Of a stretch of DNA of 64,000 nt, positions 1-7,939 are shown piece by piece (position 1 is the stretch's first letter; the number at the start of each line of letters is the position of its first letter). Source of the stretch: UBA2277 sp035477615 (GTDB lineage: Bacteria; Patescibacteriota; Microgenomatia; UBA1400; MFAQ01); NCBI GenBank assembly GCA_035477615.1, contig DATIKJ010000051.1, positions 1 to 64,000 of the forward strand, read 5' to 3'. Below the pieces are notes generated by a model. The model was given only the letters and a program-made list of their open reading frames with translations, was not told the origin of the DNA and did not search any database. A program made the translations under genes and the position numbers.

Positions 1-308
1 TCTTCAATCTGCTCACGAGAAAGTATTGGTCTCTCTCCATCTTTATCCGAAGTGTCTCCTACCAAAGCTGTGCCATCACCAATGAGAAATGTAACATTGT
101 GCCCCAAATCAGCCAGTATTTGTAGTTTTCTCAAAGGAAAAGCGTGTCCCAGATGAATCTTTGTTGCGGTTGGATCAATTCCCAAATATACATTCAAAAC
201 CTTTCCGGAACTTAGCTGTTTCCTTACTTCCTCTTTATTAGGCACAATGTTTTCCACTCCACGAGTCAGAAAACTTTCAATTTTTGCCTGTTTTTCACTT
301 TCGATCAT
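1..308 (-). CDS. tyrS: Tyrosyl-tRNA synthetase, N-terminal part (cut by window edge)
   Basis: This is the first ~102 residues of a class I tyrosyl-tRNA synthetase, which charges tRNA-Tyr in the cytoplasm. The text LGIDPTATKIHLGHAFPLRK is the Rossmann-fold entry with the HIGH-type signature HLGH, and it is followed by LIGDGTALVGD, typical of TyrRS. The gene runs off the left edge of the window. The ATG at 308 is preceded by TAAAAT (314-319), a -10 hexamer only five bases upstream, so translation from a leaderless mRNA is likely. Family assignment is firm; only the length is unknown. Confidence 0.93.
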   Translation of the reverse strand, partial: MIESEKQAKIESFLTRGVENIVPNKEEVRKQLSSGKVLNVYLGIDPTATKIHLGHAFPLRKLQILADLGHNVTFLIGDGTALVGDTSDKDGERPILSREQIE

Positions 309-313
309 ATCTT

Positions 314-319
314 ATTTTA
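314..319 (-). promoter_or_regulatory. -10 element of tyrS (leaderless type)
   Basis: TAAAAT on the minus strand sits five bases before the tyrS ATG. No convincing -35 hexamer is visible. The spacing predicts transcription starting at or very near the start codon. Confidence 0.5.
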
Positions 320-371
320 TTATGTTTCTAACAAAAAACCCTACCAGGTTAAATTTGTTACTTTAAACAAT

Positions 372-399
372 AAAAAAAGCCCCCGATAAAATCGAGGGC
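372..399 (-). terminator. Rho-independent terminator after the 430-909 gene
   Basis: On the minus strand GCCCUCGAU-UUU-AUCGGGGGC forms a 9-bp stem with one G-U pair, followed directly by seven U residues. It ends the transcript of the upstream orphan gene (430-909), before the tyrS promoter. Confidence 0.88.
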
Positions 400-429
400 C
401 AAGGGTAAAAACATTATGGATCAAATAAC

Positions 430-909
430 TTAGTTACACACTGCAGCGAACCGCCAGCGCGAAACCCAATAATTTTCCCACCAAAAAAGATCGAGACGAC
501 GGTGACCTCCACCATTGTCGAGATTTGGTACTAAAATATGACCATAAGAATCACACCAGGTAGAGCCGAGTGCAACAATCCAGTCCTTATTCTGAATCTC
601 TGGATACTGAGTCCCCAAAGAGAGTAATTCTTTAAGATTAATTGAACACAGACCCAGCCTTTCCAACCCTTTCAGTACATCTTCTACACTTACTACGACC
701 CGATTAAAACCAACCAAGAAAATTTCCTTCTGGATAATTCCCTTCTCAGAAGAAGGAAAATTATCAGAAGTAATATTATCGTTCTTCCAATAATATCCTC
801 CCTCATTAATCATTTCTTCTACAGACTTATCGTAGTCAACACTGATTAAATGAGTTGAGGAAATAAATGGTAAGGGTGGATCAAGTTGTTTAAAAATGGG
901 TGTTGCCAA
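430..909 (-). CDS. Hypothetical protein with aromatic-rich C-terminus, TTG start
   Basis: A 159-residue protein I cannot name. There is no signal peptide or membrane segment. The last ~50 residues are unusually rich in Trp, Tyr and Phe and end in WRFAAVCN, preceded by a segment with DWIVALGSTW and HILVPNLDNGGGHRRLDLFW. From memory, unnamed small CPR proteins share this plan (LGSxW, VPxL, a G-R-LDL-W core and a final RFLAVRK-like end); this is unverified. The start is TTG with a strong SD (AAGGAGTG, five bases away), a ~65-base leader, a good sigma-70 promoter (975-1003) and its own terminator, so it is a monocistronic, probably well expressed gene. Confidence 0.72.
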   Translation of the reverse strand: MATPIFKQLDPPLPFISSTHLISVDYDKSVEEMINEGGYYWKNDNITSDNFPSSEKGIIQKEIFLVGFNRVVVSVEDVLKGLERLGLCSINLKELLSLGTQYPEIQNKDWIVALGSTWCDSYGHILVPNLDNGGGHRRLDLFWWENYWVSRWRFAAVCN

Positions 910-974
910 TTTTTCACTCCTTTTTATACATCTTAAGATGAGAAATGTTTTAAGGAACTACAAAACTAGAGTGT

Positions 975-1003
975 ACTGTAACCTAATATAGGCTGTTTGT
1001 CAA
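975..1003 (-). promoter_or_regulatory. Sigma-70 promoter of the 430-909 gene
   Basis: Minus strand: TTGACA (998-1003), 17-bp spacer, TACAGT (975-980). The transcript would carry a leader of about 60 bases ending in a strong SD and a TTG start, unlike the leaderless genes around it. Confidence 0.8.
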
Positions 1004-1012
1004 ACCTAGACC

Positions 1013-2782
1013 CTAGTTAGCTATCTTATTCTCCACTTCCTTTTCCACCTTACTAGTAAAGTTCTCAACAGTCATTAAACCTAAGTCTTTCTGACCACGC
1101 TGTCTCACAGATACTTGTTTTGCCTCCGCTTCTTTTTCACCCACGATTAACATGTATGGCACTTTAGAAGCTTCGGCATTACGAATTTTCTTTCCCAAAG
1201 AGTCAGCATCACGATTCAGCTCCACACGAATTCCCTTTTCCTGAAGCTGTTTCAACACACTTTCCGAATACTCTATCGTTTTCTCGGAAATCGGTAATAT
1301 CGTCACCTGTACTGGAGACAACCAAACAGGAAATGCTCCTCCATAGTGTTCAATCAAAACCATCATCATTCGCTCAGCCGATCCGATAATTGCTCGATGC
1401 AACATAACTGGACGTTTTTGTGTACCATCTTGATCTGTATACACCAAATTAAATCTTTCTGGCATTACATAGTCAATCTGCACCGTCGATAACTGCCATT
1501 CACGACCCAAAGCATCTGTTGCAATCAAGTCCATCTTAGGAGCATAAAAAGCTGCCTCTCCTGGTCCTTGAAAATACTCGATCTCGTTTCTTTCCATAAT
1601 TACCTCAGCCCACTTCTCCACCTTATCCCACATTTTCGGATCCCCCAAAAACTTCTCTGGATGCTGAGGATCTCTTGTTGATAGTCTGTACTTATACTTA
1701 AAACCAAATGTTTCCATGATTTTCTTCGTCATCTGCAAGGCCATATCAATCTCTGCGTCAACTTGATCTTCTCGACAAAAAACATGACAGTCATCTTGAG
1801 AAAATGCTCTTGCTCTAGCAAGACCTGCCAACTCACCTGGTTTCTCATCACGATACAACATTGCAAAGTCAGTAAAGCGCAAAGGCAAATCACGATAACT
1901 TCTTGGTTGGGCTGCATAAATCTGAGTATGCTGTGGACAGTTCATTGGTTTCAAAAACATTTCCTCATCGGAAAAATTAGAGACTACTCTAAACATTGAA
2001 TCCTTATATTTGTCATAATGTCCCGATGTTTTAAATAGTTCTGCTTTAGCAATCTGCGGTGTCCATACTTGGGTATAGCCTTCCTTAATTTGCATCTCCT
2101 CAACATAGTTATTCAAAGTCCTTCGAATAAAGGCTCCTTTTGGAGAATACAAAGGTAAACCAGAACCAATTAAATCTGAAAAAGAAAACAGATCTAATTC
2201 CTTTCCCAGTTTCCTATGATCTCTCTTTCTTGCTTCTTCCACCAAAGACACATAATTATCCAACTCTTCTTGAGTTTCAAAAGCTGTCCCGTAAATTCTT
2301 GTCAACATCTTATTCTTCTCGTCCCCATGCCAATATGCACCGGCAATAGACAAGAGTTTAAAAGCTTTCACTTCAATGGTTCTCGCTACATGAGGTCCTG
2401 CACAAACATCCACAAAAGATCCTCCACTTCCAGGGTCTCCGGTCCAGTAAACTAAAATTTCTTCGTTTTCCTTTTCAGCCTTATCAATCCACTCTTGCTT
2501 GTATGGGTTGTCAGCAAACATCTCTCTTGCCTTACTCGCCGTTACAATCATTTTTTCAAAAGGCAAATTACTCTGCACGATTTTTCTCATTTCCTTCTCA
2601 ATTTTTGGAAAATCTTGTTCAGTTACTTTAAATCCATTAGTTGTGTCAAAGTCAAAATAAAAGCCTGTATCGATGGCTGGACCCATGGCCTTCAGAATTT
2701 GACCAGGCCATAGTCTCTCCATCGCCTGAGTTAATATATGTTCGGCACTATGTCTTAGTGCATGTAGTTTGTTTTCTTCCAT
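1013..2782 (-). CDS. thrS: Threonyl-tRNA synthetase lacking the N-terminal TGS domain
   Basis: Class II enzyme that charges tRNA-Thr. The 589-residue protein starts directly in the editing (N2) domain with RHSAEHILTQAM (HSxxH) and has the matching VCAGPHV element near residue 127, so the editing site looks intact. The catalytic core follows: GSGLPLYSPKGA, motif-2-like RDEKPGELAGLARARAFSQD, and a C-terminal anticodon-binding domain (QVTILPISEK, EKGIRVELNRDADSLGKKIR). Typical bacterial ThrRS is about 640 residues with an N-terminal TGS domain, which is absent here; no upstream in-frame start could restore it because the T-box terminator lies there. Expression is probably controlled by the T-box at 2783-2940. 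Confidence 0.96.
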   Translation of the reverse strand: MEENKLHALRHSAEHILTQAMERLWPGQILKAMGPAIDTGFYFDFDTTNGFKVTEQDFPKIEKEMRKIVQSNLPFEKMIVTASKAREMFADNPYKQEWIDKAEKENEEILVYWTGDPGSGGSFVDVCAGPHVARTIEVKAFKLLSIAGAYWHGDEKNKMLTRIYGTAFETQEELDNYVSLVEEARKRDHRKLGKELDLFSFSDLIGSGLPLYSPKGAFIRRTLNNYVEEMQIKEGYTQVWTPQIAKAELFKTSGHYDKYKDSMFRVVSNFSDEEMFLKPMNCPQHTQIYAAQPRSYRDLPLRFTDFAMLYRDEKPGELAGLARARAFSQDDCHVFCREDQVDAEIDMALQMTKKIMETFGFKYKYRLSTRDPQHPEKFLGDPKMWDKVEKWAEVIMERNEIEYFQGPGEAAFYAPKMDLIATDALGREWQLSTVQIDYVMPERFNLVYTDQDGTQKRPVMLHRAIIGSAERMMMVLIEHYGGAFPVWLSPVQVTILPISEKTIEYSESVLKQLQEKGIRVELNRDADSLGKKIRNAEASKVPYMLIVGEKEAEAKQVSVRQRGQKDLGLMTVENFTSKVEKEVENKIAN

Positions 2783-2940
2783 CGTTTTTTAATTAAATAA
2801 CAAAAAACTACCCTTACTGCAAGAACCCTTCCGGGTGGTTCCATCTTGCTTGCTAGGTAGCCTCTTAATTAAACCGTTGGTGGTTTCTCCCTGCTTTTCC
2901 TTGGTTGGTAGCCAAATCATCAAAGCAATTCAACTAAGAG
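2783..2940 (-). promoter_or_regulatory. T-box riboswitch (threonine) in the thrS leader
   Basis: The minus-strand leader has the full T-box antiterminator: CAAGA (2844-2848), bulge UGGAACC (2837-2843), ACCC (2833-2836), GGAA tetraloop, GGGU (2825-2828), UCUUG (2820-2824). UGGA would pair with a UCCA acceptor end. A competing terminator uses CUACC (2856-2860) and GGGUAG (2808-2813) followed by UUUUUU. Upstream, GUUGAA pairs with UUUAAU to form a short stem I with a GCUUU/AAAGC upper stem; its 3' side holds GAAACCACC, offering ACC (Thr) as specifier. A TATAAT at 2942-2947 is a plausible promoter. Uncharged tRNA-Thr should allow read-through into thrS. The antiterminator fit is precise; the stem I model is less certain. 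Confidence 0.88.
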
Positions 2941-2952
2941 AATTATACACTC

Positions 2953-3207
2953 CTAACGATAGTGATTTGTTATTAAAATTATCTCGATTGTTTCTTTATC
3001 GGACAAAAATTTCAATAAGGCACGATATTGCCGATCAATCCTAATACTATATAGCCTTCTACTTTTTGGCTCTAATAGCTCTAGGTTCAAACTTGGATGT
3101 CTGGGATTTTCCCTAAGATAATCCATTTGCTTCTCAAACTTCCGTTTCAAACCGTACCTTTTCAATTTTATTTCAATATCTTTCCTCAAAGGCAAGACCT
3201 CAAACAT
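2953..3207 (-). CDS. RelE/ParE-type toxin of a toxin-antitoxin pair
   Basis: An 84-residue basic protein with the RelE/ParE fold pattern: an N-terminal helix pair (KKYGLK/KFEKQMDYLRENPRHPSL region), then LELLEPKSRRLYSIRIDRQYRALLKF and a final beta strand IEIILITNHYR. Members either cleave mRNA at the ribosome or poison gyrase; the sequence alone does not separate the two. It overlaps the upstream antitoxin gene by eight bases, the usual antitoxin-first order, and should share the promoter at 3506-3534. Its end lies just before the thrS promoter. Confidence 0.87.
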   Translation of the reverse strand: MFEVLPLRKDIEIKLKRYGLKRKFEKQMDYLRENPRHPSLNLELLEPKSRRLYSIRIDRQYRALLKFLSDKETIEIILITNHYR

Positions 3208-3499
3208 TTCTCTTTTTTAGCGCCTTACTTTTCTTTAAGCCTTCTTCCAAATCCTTGAGAAAATTTTCACTGTATTTACCGGTTTCTCGAAAATCATTAA
3301 CCACATCATCGGGTTTATCGGCTGGGTTGGCTACTAAAAATGGAAAATCACCCATCTCTTCTGATATAGCTTTACTTTTAAGTACAAAGCGCAAAGCTGA
3401 TCTCACGAACTCACTTCTATTGGCATAGCCATATCTTTCAACCATTAGATCTACGTCTTGTATTTGTTTTTCTGGTAGAGATACATTCATCATTGCCAT
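3200..3499 (-). CDS. Ribbon-helix-helix antitoxin
   Basis: A 99-residue protein whose first ~50 residues are a ribbon-helix-helix DNA-binding domain: MNVSLPEKQIQDVDLMVERY (beta strand and helix A) then GYANRSEFVRSALRFVL (helix B). The acidic C-terminal part (DKPDDVVNDFRETGKYSENF) would wrap and neutralise the toxin. Starts are possible at ATG 3499, 3493 or 3490; the -10 TATAGT ends six bases before 3499, which suggests a leaderless start there. It probably represses its own operon through the repeats at 3517-3546. Confidence 0.87.
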   Translation of the reverse strand: MAMMNVSLPEKQIQDVDLMVERYGYANRSEFVRSALRFVLKSKAISEEMGDFPFLVANPADKPDDVVNDFRETGKYSENFLKDLEEGLKKSKALKKRNV

Positions 3500-3505
3500 A
3501 ACAAT

Positions 3506-3546
3506 ACTATACCATGTTTGTCAATCTTTGTCAATCATTGACAAGA
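3506..3546 (-). promoter_or_regulatory. Promoter and operator repeats of the toxin-antitoxin operon
   Basis: Minus strand: TTGACA (3529-3534), 17-bp spacer, TATAGT (3506-3511). The promoter is embedded in repeats: TTGTCAAT-GA-TTGACAA is an inverted repeat (about 3530-3546), and GATTGACAAA occurs twice in tandem, ten bases apart, covering the -35 and the spacer. Ten-base spacing puts the copies on one DNA face, as expected for cooperative ribbon-helix-helix dimers. Confidence 0.85.
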
Positions 3547-3570
3547 ATTCTATAATTCTATTCCTATCTC

Positions 3571-5046
3571 TTAATCTTTCTTAACTCTCAAGGGAGGAAA
3601 TAGCGTTCCTTCACGAGCCGACACATCTTCCATAAACCAGAAGAGTCTCTCCGACATGCCAAAACCTGAAGTTGGTGGCATTCCATACGAAAGCATTTCC
3701 ACGAAATCAGTATCCATCATCTGTGCTTCTTCGTCGCCTTTTTCTCTAGCCTTTTGTTGTTCTTCAAATCGAGATCTCTGATCGATCGGATCATTTAATT
3801 CTGAGTAACCATTCCCTAGTTCCGACCCTGCCAAAATAATATGAAATCTTTCGGTGATTTCAGGATCTTCTGCTTTACTCTTCGCCAAAGGCGACATAAA
3901 TTTTGGTTCATTGAGAAGAAATGCAGGTCCTGCAATTGTCTTCCGCACTATCTTCCAGCAATTATCGATCAAACGCGCTCGATTAATTTCTCCAGTCAGT
4001 TTCACCCCCGCCTTTCTGATTGCTTCAACCATCTCTGCTTCTGTAGAGTTCACAATATCAATTGCAATTTTTTCTTTGATCACTTTCAGATAATCGATCT
4101 CTTTCCAATCATCAGCCAAGTCATACTCCATTCCTCGACTGACAAATTTTGTCTTTCCATAAACTTCTTTCGCCAAATGACGATAAAGTTCACGGGTCAA
4201 CTGCATATTGTCTCGATAGTCAGCAAACGCCCAGTACCACTCCAAAGAATAGTACTCTGGCAGATGTTCGTCATCCATTCCTTCATTCCGAAAGTTTGGT
4301 GCCAAGGTATATATCTTTTCAAAACCCGCTCCAATTAGTCTCTTTTGATAGAGCTCGGTAGAAATGCGCAAATAGAAATCTTGATCAATAGCATTCATGT
4401 GGGTCATAAATGGTTTGGCATCTGCCCCTCCAGTTACCGACTCCAATACTGGTGTTTCTACTTCAATAAACCCCTTACTTGCCATATATTTTCGACACTC
4501 ACTCCAAAACTTTGCCTTTCTCTCAAATCGCGCAATCTTCTCAGGGCTCATCAATAGATCCAGATATCTTTTTCGAAAAGCCTCATCAGGGTCGACAATC
4601 CCCACCCATTTTTCAGGTAAGGGGAGTCTTGCTTTAGTTAATATCTTAATTTCTTTTACTTGTAGTGATACTTCACCAGTTCTGGTTTTTACCACTTCTC
4701 CTGTCGCTTGAATAATGTCTCCGATGTCTAAATAGTCCAATTCCATAAACCCTAGTGTCTGTCTGGCCTTATCCGCCTTACTCATCGAATCAGCTCGAAT
4801 AAACAACTGGATCTTGCCTGATTGATCTTGAATTTGTCCAAAAATAAGTTTGCCGTGTTCTCTCCATGCCATAATTCTCCCTGCCAAAGTTAATGTCTTC
4901 CCTTCATACTTCTCAAAATTACTCACCACCTCCATATTGGCAGCCTCTTTTACTGAGCGTGCTGGATACAAATCAATCCCCATCTTTTGAAGAGCTTCTA
5001 CTTTTTTTTCTCGTTCCTTTAGAATTTCATCCAATCTACTTGCCAT
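3571..5046 (-). CDS. lysS: Lysyl-tRNA synthetase, class II
   Basis: Class II LysRS that charges tRNA-Lys. It has an N-terminal OB-fold (KTLTLAGRIMAWREHGKLIFGQIQD), then the catalytic core with FIEVETPVL, FYLRISTELYQKRL, FRNEGMDDEHLPEYYSLEWY and the C-terminal GMPPTSGFGMSERLFWF. About 491 residues is normal. I chose ATG 5046 (MASRLDE) over an ATG 15 bases upstream because TATAAT at 5053-5058 lies six bases before 5046 and overlaps the alternative reading, predicting a leaderless mRNA. It lies 24 bases after argS on the same strand but has its own promoter. Confidence 0.95.
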   Translation of the reverse strand: MASRLDEILKEREKKVEALQKMGIDLYPARSVKEAANMEVVSNFEKYEGKTLTLAGRIMAWREHGKLIFGQIQDQSGKIQLFIRADSMSKADKARQTLGFMELDYLDIGDIIQATGEVVKTRTGEVSLQVKEIKILTKARLPLPEKWVGIVDPDEAFRKRYLDLLMSPEKIARFERKAKFWSECRKYMASKGFIEVETPVLESVTGGADAKPFMTHMNAIDQDFYLRISTELYQKRLIGAGFEKIYTLAPNFRNEGMDDEHLPEYYSLEWYWAFADYRDNMQLTRELYRHLAKEVYGKTKFVSRGMEYDLADDWKEIDYLKVIKEKIAIDIVNSTEAEMVEAIRKAGVKLTGEINRARLIDNCWKIVRKTIAGPAFLLNEPKFMSPLAKSKAEDPEITERFHIILAGSELGNGYSELNDPIDQRSRFEEQQKAREKGDEEAQMMDTDFVEMLSYGMPPTSGFGMSERLFWFMEDVSAREGTLFPPLRVKKD

Positions 5047-5052
5047 GCTCCA

Positions 5053-5058
5053 ATTATA
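5053..5058 (-). promoter_or_regulatory. -10 element of lysS (leaderless type)
   Basis: TATAAT exactly six bases upstream of the chosen ATG at 5046. It decides the start codon. The -35 region lies inside the end of argS and is weak. Confidence 0.72.
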
Positions 5059-5070
5059 CAAGCTCTAACG

Positions 5071-6762
5071 CTACATCTTCTCTACCGTCTCGATCCCTAA
5101 GAAACTCAATCCTTTTTTAATCACTTCTCCTGTTAGTAATGTTAACCTCAAACGCAAACTTTGGTTTTCTACTCCAATTACTTTATTCCTTTCATAAAAT
5201 CCATTAAACTTTTGCGCTGTTTCAAATAGATATGCACATACTTGTTGTGGTGCAAAGTTCCTGGCAGCCGACTCCACTATTTCCCCTTCCGCAAATCGCA
5301 GTAGCAACCATCTTGCTAGTATTTTTTCGTCTTCATTGGCGAATGTCTTTCCATCATCACCAATCTTTTCTATATTTTCCCCAGACTTATTTAATATGCC
5401 TCGTGTCCTCACATACACATACTGTAGATATGGTGCGCTGTTTCCTTCCATTGATAAAGCCTCATCCCATTTAAAAATATAGTCCATCCCAGGGGATCTT
5501 TTCAATTCGTTATACTTCACTGCTCCAATAGAAATTATCTCTCCACCCACCGCTTTTTCTTCTGCTCTATTGAGTAAATCTTCCAGTTTAATCGTCATTC
5601 CTTTTCTAGTACTCATCTTCCCTTCAGGTAAACTCAAAAGTCCGTGGGCCACATGGACAAACTCTACTTTGCTTGTCTCTTCCGGCCATAGTTTTTTCAC
5701 TGTCGCAAACACTTGTCTCATATGGAGTTTCTGCTCCCCTCCAATTTCGTAAATAAATAAATCCGACTTCAAACTAGGATCATCCAATCTTCTCCTAATA
5801 GTTGCCAAGTCTCTTGTAAAGTAAGTTGTCGACCCATCACTTTTCACTAGCATCGCTGGTGGCATTTCTTCTTTCCCATTCTCGCCTTTAAACTCCACAA
5901 TCAAAGCTCCTTCTTCACCCACAGACGATACTCCTTTATTTTTTGCCTCTTCAATTATTCTTGGCATCATACTCTCATATACCGACTCACCTAACGTATT
6001 CTCAAACTCCACTCCCAGCTTTTTATAAATCTGCTCAAATTCCTTCATTGAAATATCCCAAGATTTTTTCCATATCTCCCTGGCAGTTGTGTCTCCCTTT
6101 TCTAATCTGAGGAATGCTTCTTTTGCTTTATTTCTTAACTCAGGATCTGTTTCAATCCTTTTATTAAAGTCCACATATATTTCCTCCAGTTTATTAATGT
6201 CCACACCACTCCAGTCAAAATTGGGTTTTTCCTCAACTGCCGCAATGATCATCCCAAACTGCGTTCCCCAGTCCCCTAGATGATTATCATTAGTCACTCT
6301 CTCAGCTCCGGTGTGTTTGTATAGATTAAAAATTGCTTGGCCAATAATTGTCGATCGCAAATGCCCCACAGAAAAACGCTTGGCAATGTTAGGCGATGAA
6401 TACTCTACCAATATTTTTTTCCCTTTCATAAAATCACTATCTCCCAAACAATCTCCTGATTTCAAAGTCTCATTCAATTTTTCTATCAATATCTCGTCCT
6501 TAACCCAAAAATTGATAAACCCCGGACCAGCCACTTGAATTTTTTCCCCGTCAACAATTCTCATCAGTTCCTTATTTCCTTGCAGTTTGTTCACCAAATC
6601 AACCGCCAGCTCCCGAGGATTTCTCCCAAGTTCCTTGGCCATCACCATGGCTATATTCGTCGAGTAGTCTCCCATCTTCTCATCAGCCGGATGTTCCACG
6701 TTAAACTCCTTACCTAAAGACAACTCCTCAATCGCTTTTCTTATTTCTTCTTTAACTTTCAT
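5071..6762 (-). CDS. argS: Arginyl-tRNA synthetase
   Basis: Class I enzyme charging tRNA-Arg. Visible features: N-terminal Add-1 domain, YSSPNIAKRFSVGHLRSTIIG carrying the HIGH-equivalent VGHLRS, TNDNHLGDWGTQFG, the KMSKS-equivalent GKMSTRKG, and a C-terminal helical DALR domain ending LSFLGIETVEKM. At 563 residues it is of usual length. It is preceded by a T-box riboswitch and follows trxB on the same strand, but is probably transcribed from its own promoter. Confidence 0.96.
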   Translation of the reverse strand: MKVKEEIRKAIEELSLGKEFNVEHPADEKMGDYSTNIAMVMAKELGRNPRELAVDLVNKLQGNKELMRIVDGEKIQVAGPGFINFWVKDEILIEKLNETLKSGDCLGDSDFMKGKKILVEYSSPNIAKRFSVGHLRSTIIGQAIFNLYKHTGAERVTNDNHLGDWGTQFGMIIAAVEEKPNFDWSGVDINKLEEIYVDFNKRIETDPELRNKAKEAFLRLEKGDTTAREIWKKSWDISMKEFEQIYKKLGVEFENTLGESVYESMMPRIIEEAKNKGVSSVGEEGALIVEFKGENGKEEMPPAMLVKSDGSTTYFTRDLATIRRRLDDPSLKSDLFIYEIGGEQKLHMRQVFATVKKLWPEETSKVEFVHVAHGLLSLPEGKMSTRKGMTIKLEDLLNRAEEKAVGGEIISIGAVKYNELKRSPGMDYIFKWDEALSMEGNSAPYLQYVYVRTRGILNKSGENIEKIGDDGKTFANEDEKILARWLLLRFAEGEIVESAARNFAPQQVCAYLFETAQKFNGFYERNKVIGVENQSLRLRLTLLTGEVIKKGLSFLGIETVEKM

Positions 6763-6773
6763 ATTGATTTAAC

Positions 6774-6935
6774 AAATTAAAACCCCTCACTTAAACCTCG
6801 ATAATTAATCTTAGCTTAAGTCAGGGGTTCTTGAGAGAACGGTACCACCCTTCCATACTCTTTGTGCTATTACGGGCTACCCCGATGAATTTCTTCACTT
6901 GCTCCGAAGATCGCGACTCTTCATCAACGCTACTC
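6774..6935 (-). promoter_or_regulatory. T-box riboswitch (arginine) in the argS leader
   Basis: The minus-strand leader holds a textbook antiterminator: AAGGG (6848-6852), bulge UGGUACC (6841-6847), GUUCU (6836-6840), CUCA loop, AGAAC (6827-6831), CCCU (6823-6826). A competing 16-bp terminator stem pairs 6814-6829 with 6781-6796 (one G-G mismatch), followed by UUUUAAUUU. Upstream is a short stem I, GAUGAA/UUCAUC, capped by a UUCG loop, with AGA (Arg) on the 3' side as candidate specifier, then a GUAGCCCGUAAUAGC segment that resembles the conserved stem III region. A TAAAAT at 6938-6943, just behind the trxB stop, is the likely -10. The specifier assignment is tentative. Confidence 0.9.
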
Positions 6936-6955
6936 ATATTTTACTCCTAATACAT

Positions 6956-7936
6956 CTATTTGTGCTCTTCCAAATATTTCTCCGCATCCAGCGCTGCCTG
7001 ACAACCCATTCCTGCGGCTGTAATCGCTTGTCTATATCTATAATCCACCACGTCTCCACAGCCAAAAACCCCTTCTACCGAAGTCATTGTTGGAAACCCA
7101 TCTTTCCACATATCCTTTTCACTCACTCTCCATTTTGTATCCGTCATTAAAGCCGTCATTGTTGTTCGTAGATATCCTTTTTCATCAAGTTCCAACTTTC
7201 CTTCAAAAAGTTTCGTCGTTGGCACATGACCAATCGCCACAAACAAACCATCTGCGTCATATTCTGTCACTTCCCCAGACTTTACATTCTTAACCTTAAT
7301 TGTCGTCAGTTTTGTCTCACCCGATACTCCGATCACCTCACTACTCCACAACACTTTTATTTTGGAATTTGCCAACACTCTATCTTGCATTATTTTGCTT
7401 GCCCTAAACTCATCTCTCCTGTGGATGATTGTTACTTCATCAGCAAACTTCGCCAAAGCCATCGCATCCTCCATCGCTGCATCTCCTCCACCAACAACAA
7501 AGGTTTTTTTACCTTTGAAAAAAGCAGCATCGCATACTGCACAAGTACTTACTCCTCGACCAACATAAGCTTCTTCCTCTATCCCAATCATCTGTGATGT
7601 CGCTCCGGTTGAAACTACAACAGCCCTTGCCTCATAAACGGTTTCCCCAACCCAAACTTTTTTTATCTCCCCGGTCAGATCCACTCTACTAACTTCGGAA
7701 TAAATTACTTCCGTTCCAAACCTTTTTGCCTGTTTTTCCATTGTCATCATCAAGTCCGGTCCCATGATCCCCTCAGAAAATCCGGGAAAGTTCTCCACCT
7801 CGCTAGTATTCATCAACTGACCTCCAGGGTTAACTCCTGTCAAGACCAAAACCGACAAAGTCGCTCTTCCCAAATATATTGCCGCAGTATACCCACTCGG
7901 CCCGCCGCCAATTACAAGAACATCGTACTTCTTCAT
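6956..7936 (-). CDS. trxB: Thioredoxin-disulfide reductase
   Basis: FAD/NAD(P)H flavoprotein that reduces thioredoxin. It has the N-terminal GGGPSGYTAAIYLGRA dinucleotide-binding motif, the redox-active CAVC near residue 132, the second GGGDAAMEDA nucleotide-binding motif, and the C-terminal GVFGCGDVVD FAD motif. At 326 residues it is full-length. It lies three bases behind trxA and forms an operon with it and the CsoR-family regulator, so reduced thioredoxin supply is probably under that regulator. Confidence 0.96.
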   Translation of the reverse strand: MKKYDVLVIGGGPSGYTAAIYLGRATLSVLVLTGVNPGGQLMNTSEVENFPGFSEGIMGPDLMMTMEKQAKRFGTEVIYSEVSRVDLTGEIKKVWVGETVYEARAVVVSTGATSQMIGIEEEAYVGRGVSTCAVCDAAFFKGKKTFVVGGGDAAMEDAMALAKFADEVTIIHRRDEFRASKIMQDRVLANSKIKVLWSSEVIGVSGETKLTTIKVKNVKSGEVTEYDADGLFVAIGHVPTTKLFEGKLELDEKGYLRTTMTALMTDTKWRVSEKDMWKDGFPTMTSVEGVFGCGDVVDYRYRQAITAAGMGCQAALDAEKYLEEHK

Positions 7937-7939
7937 GAT

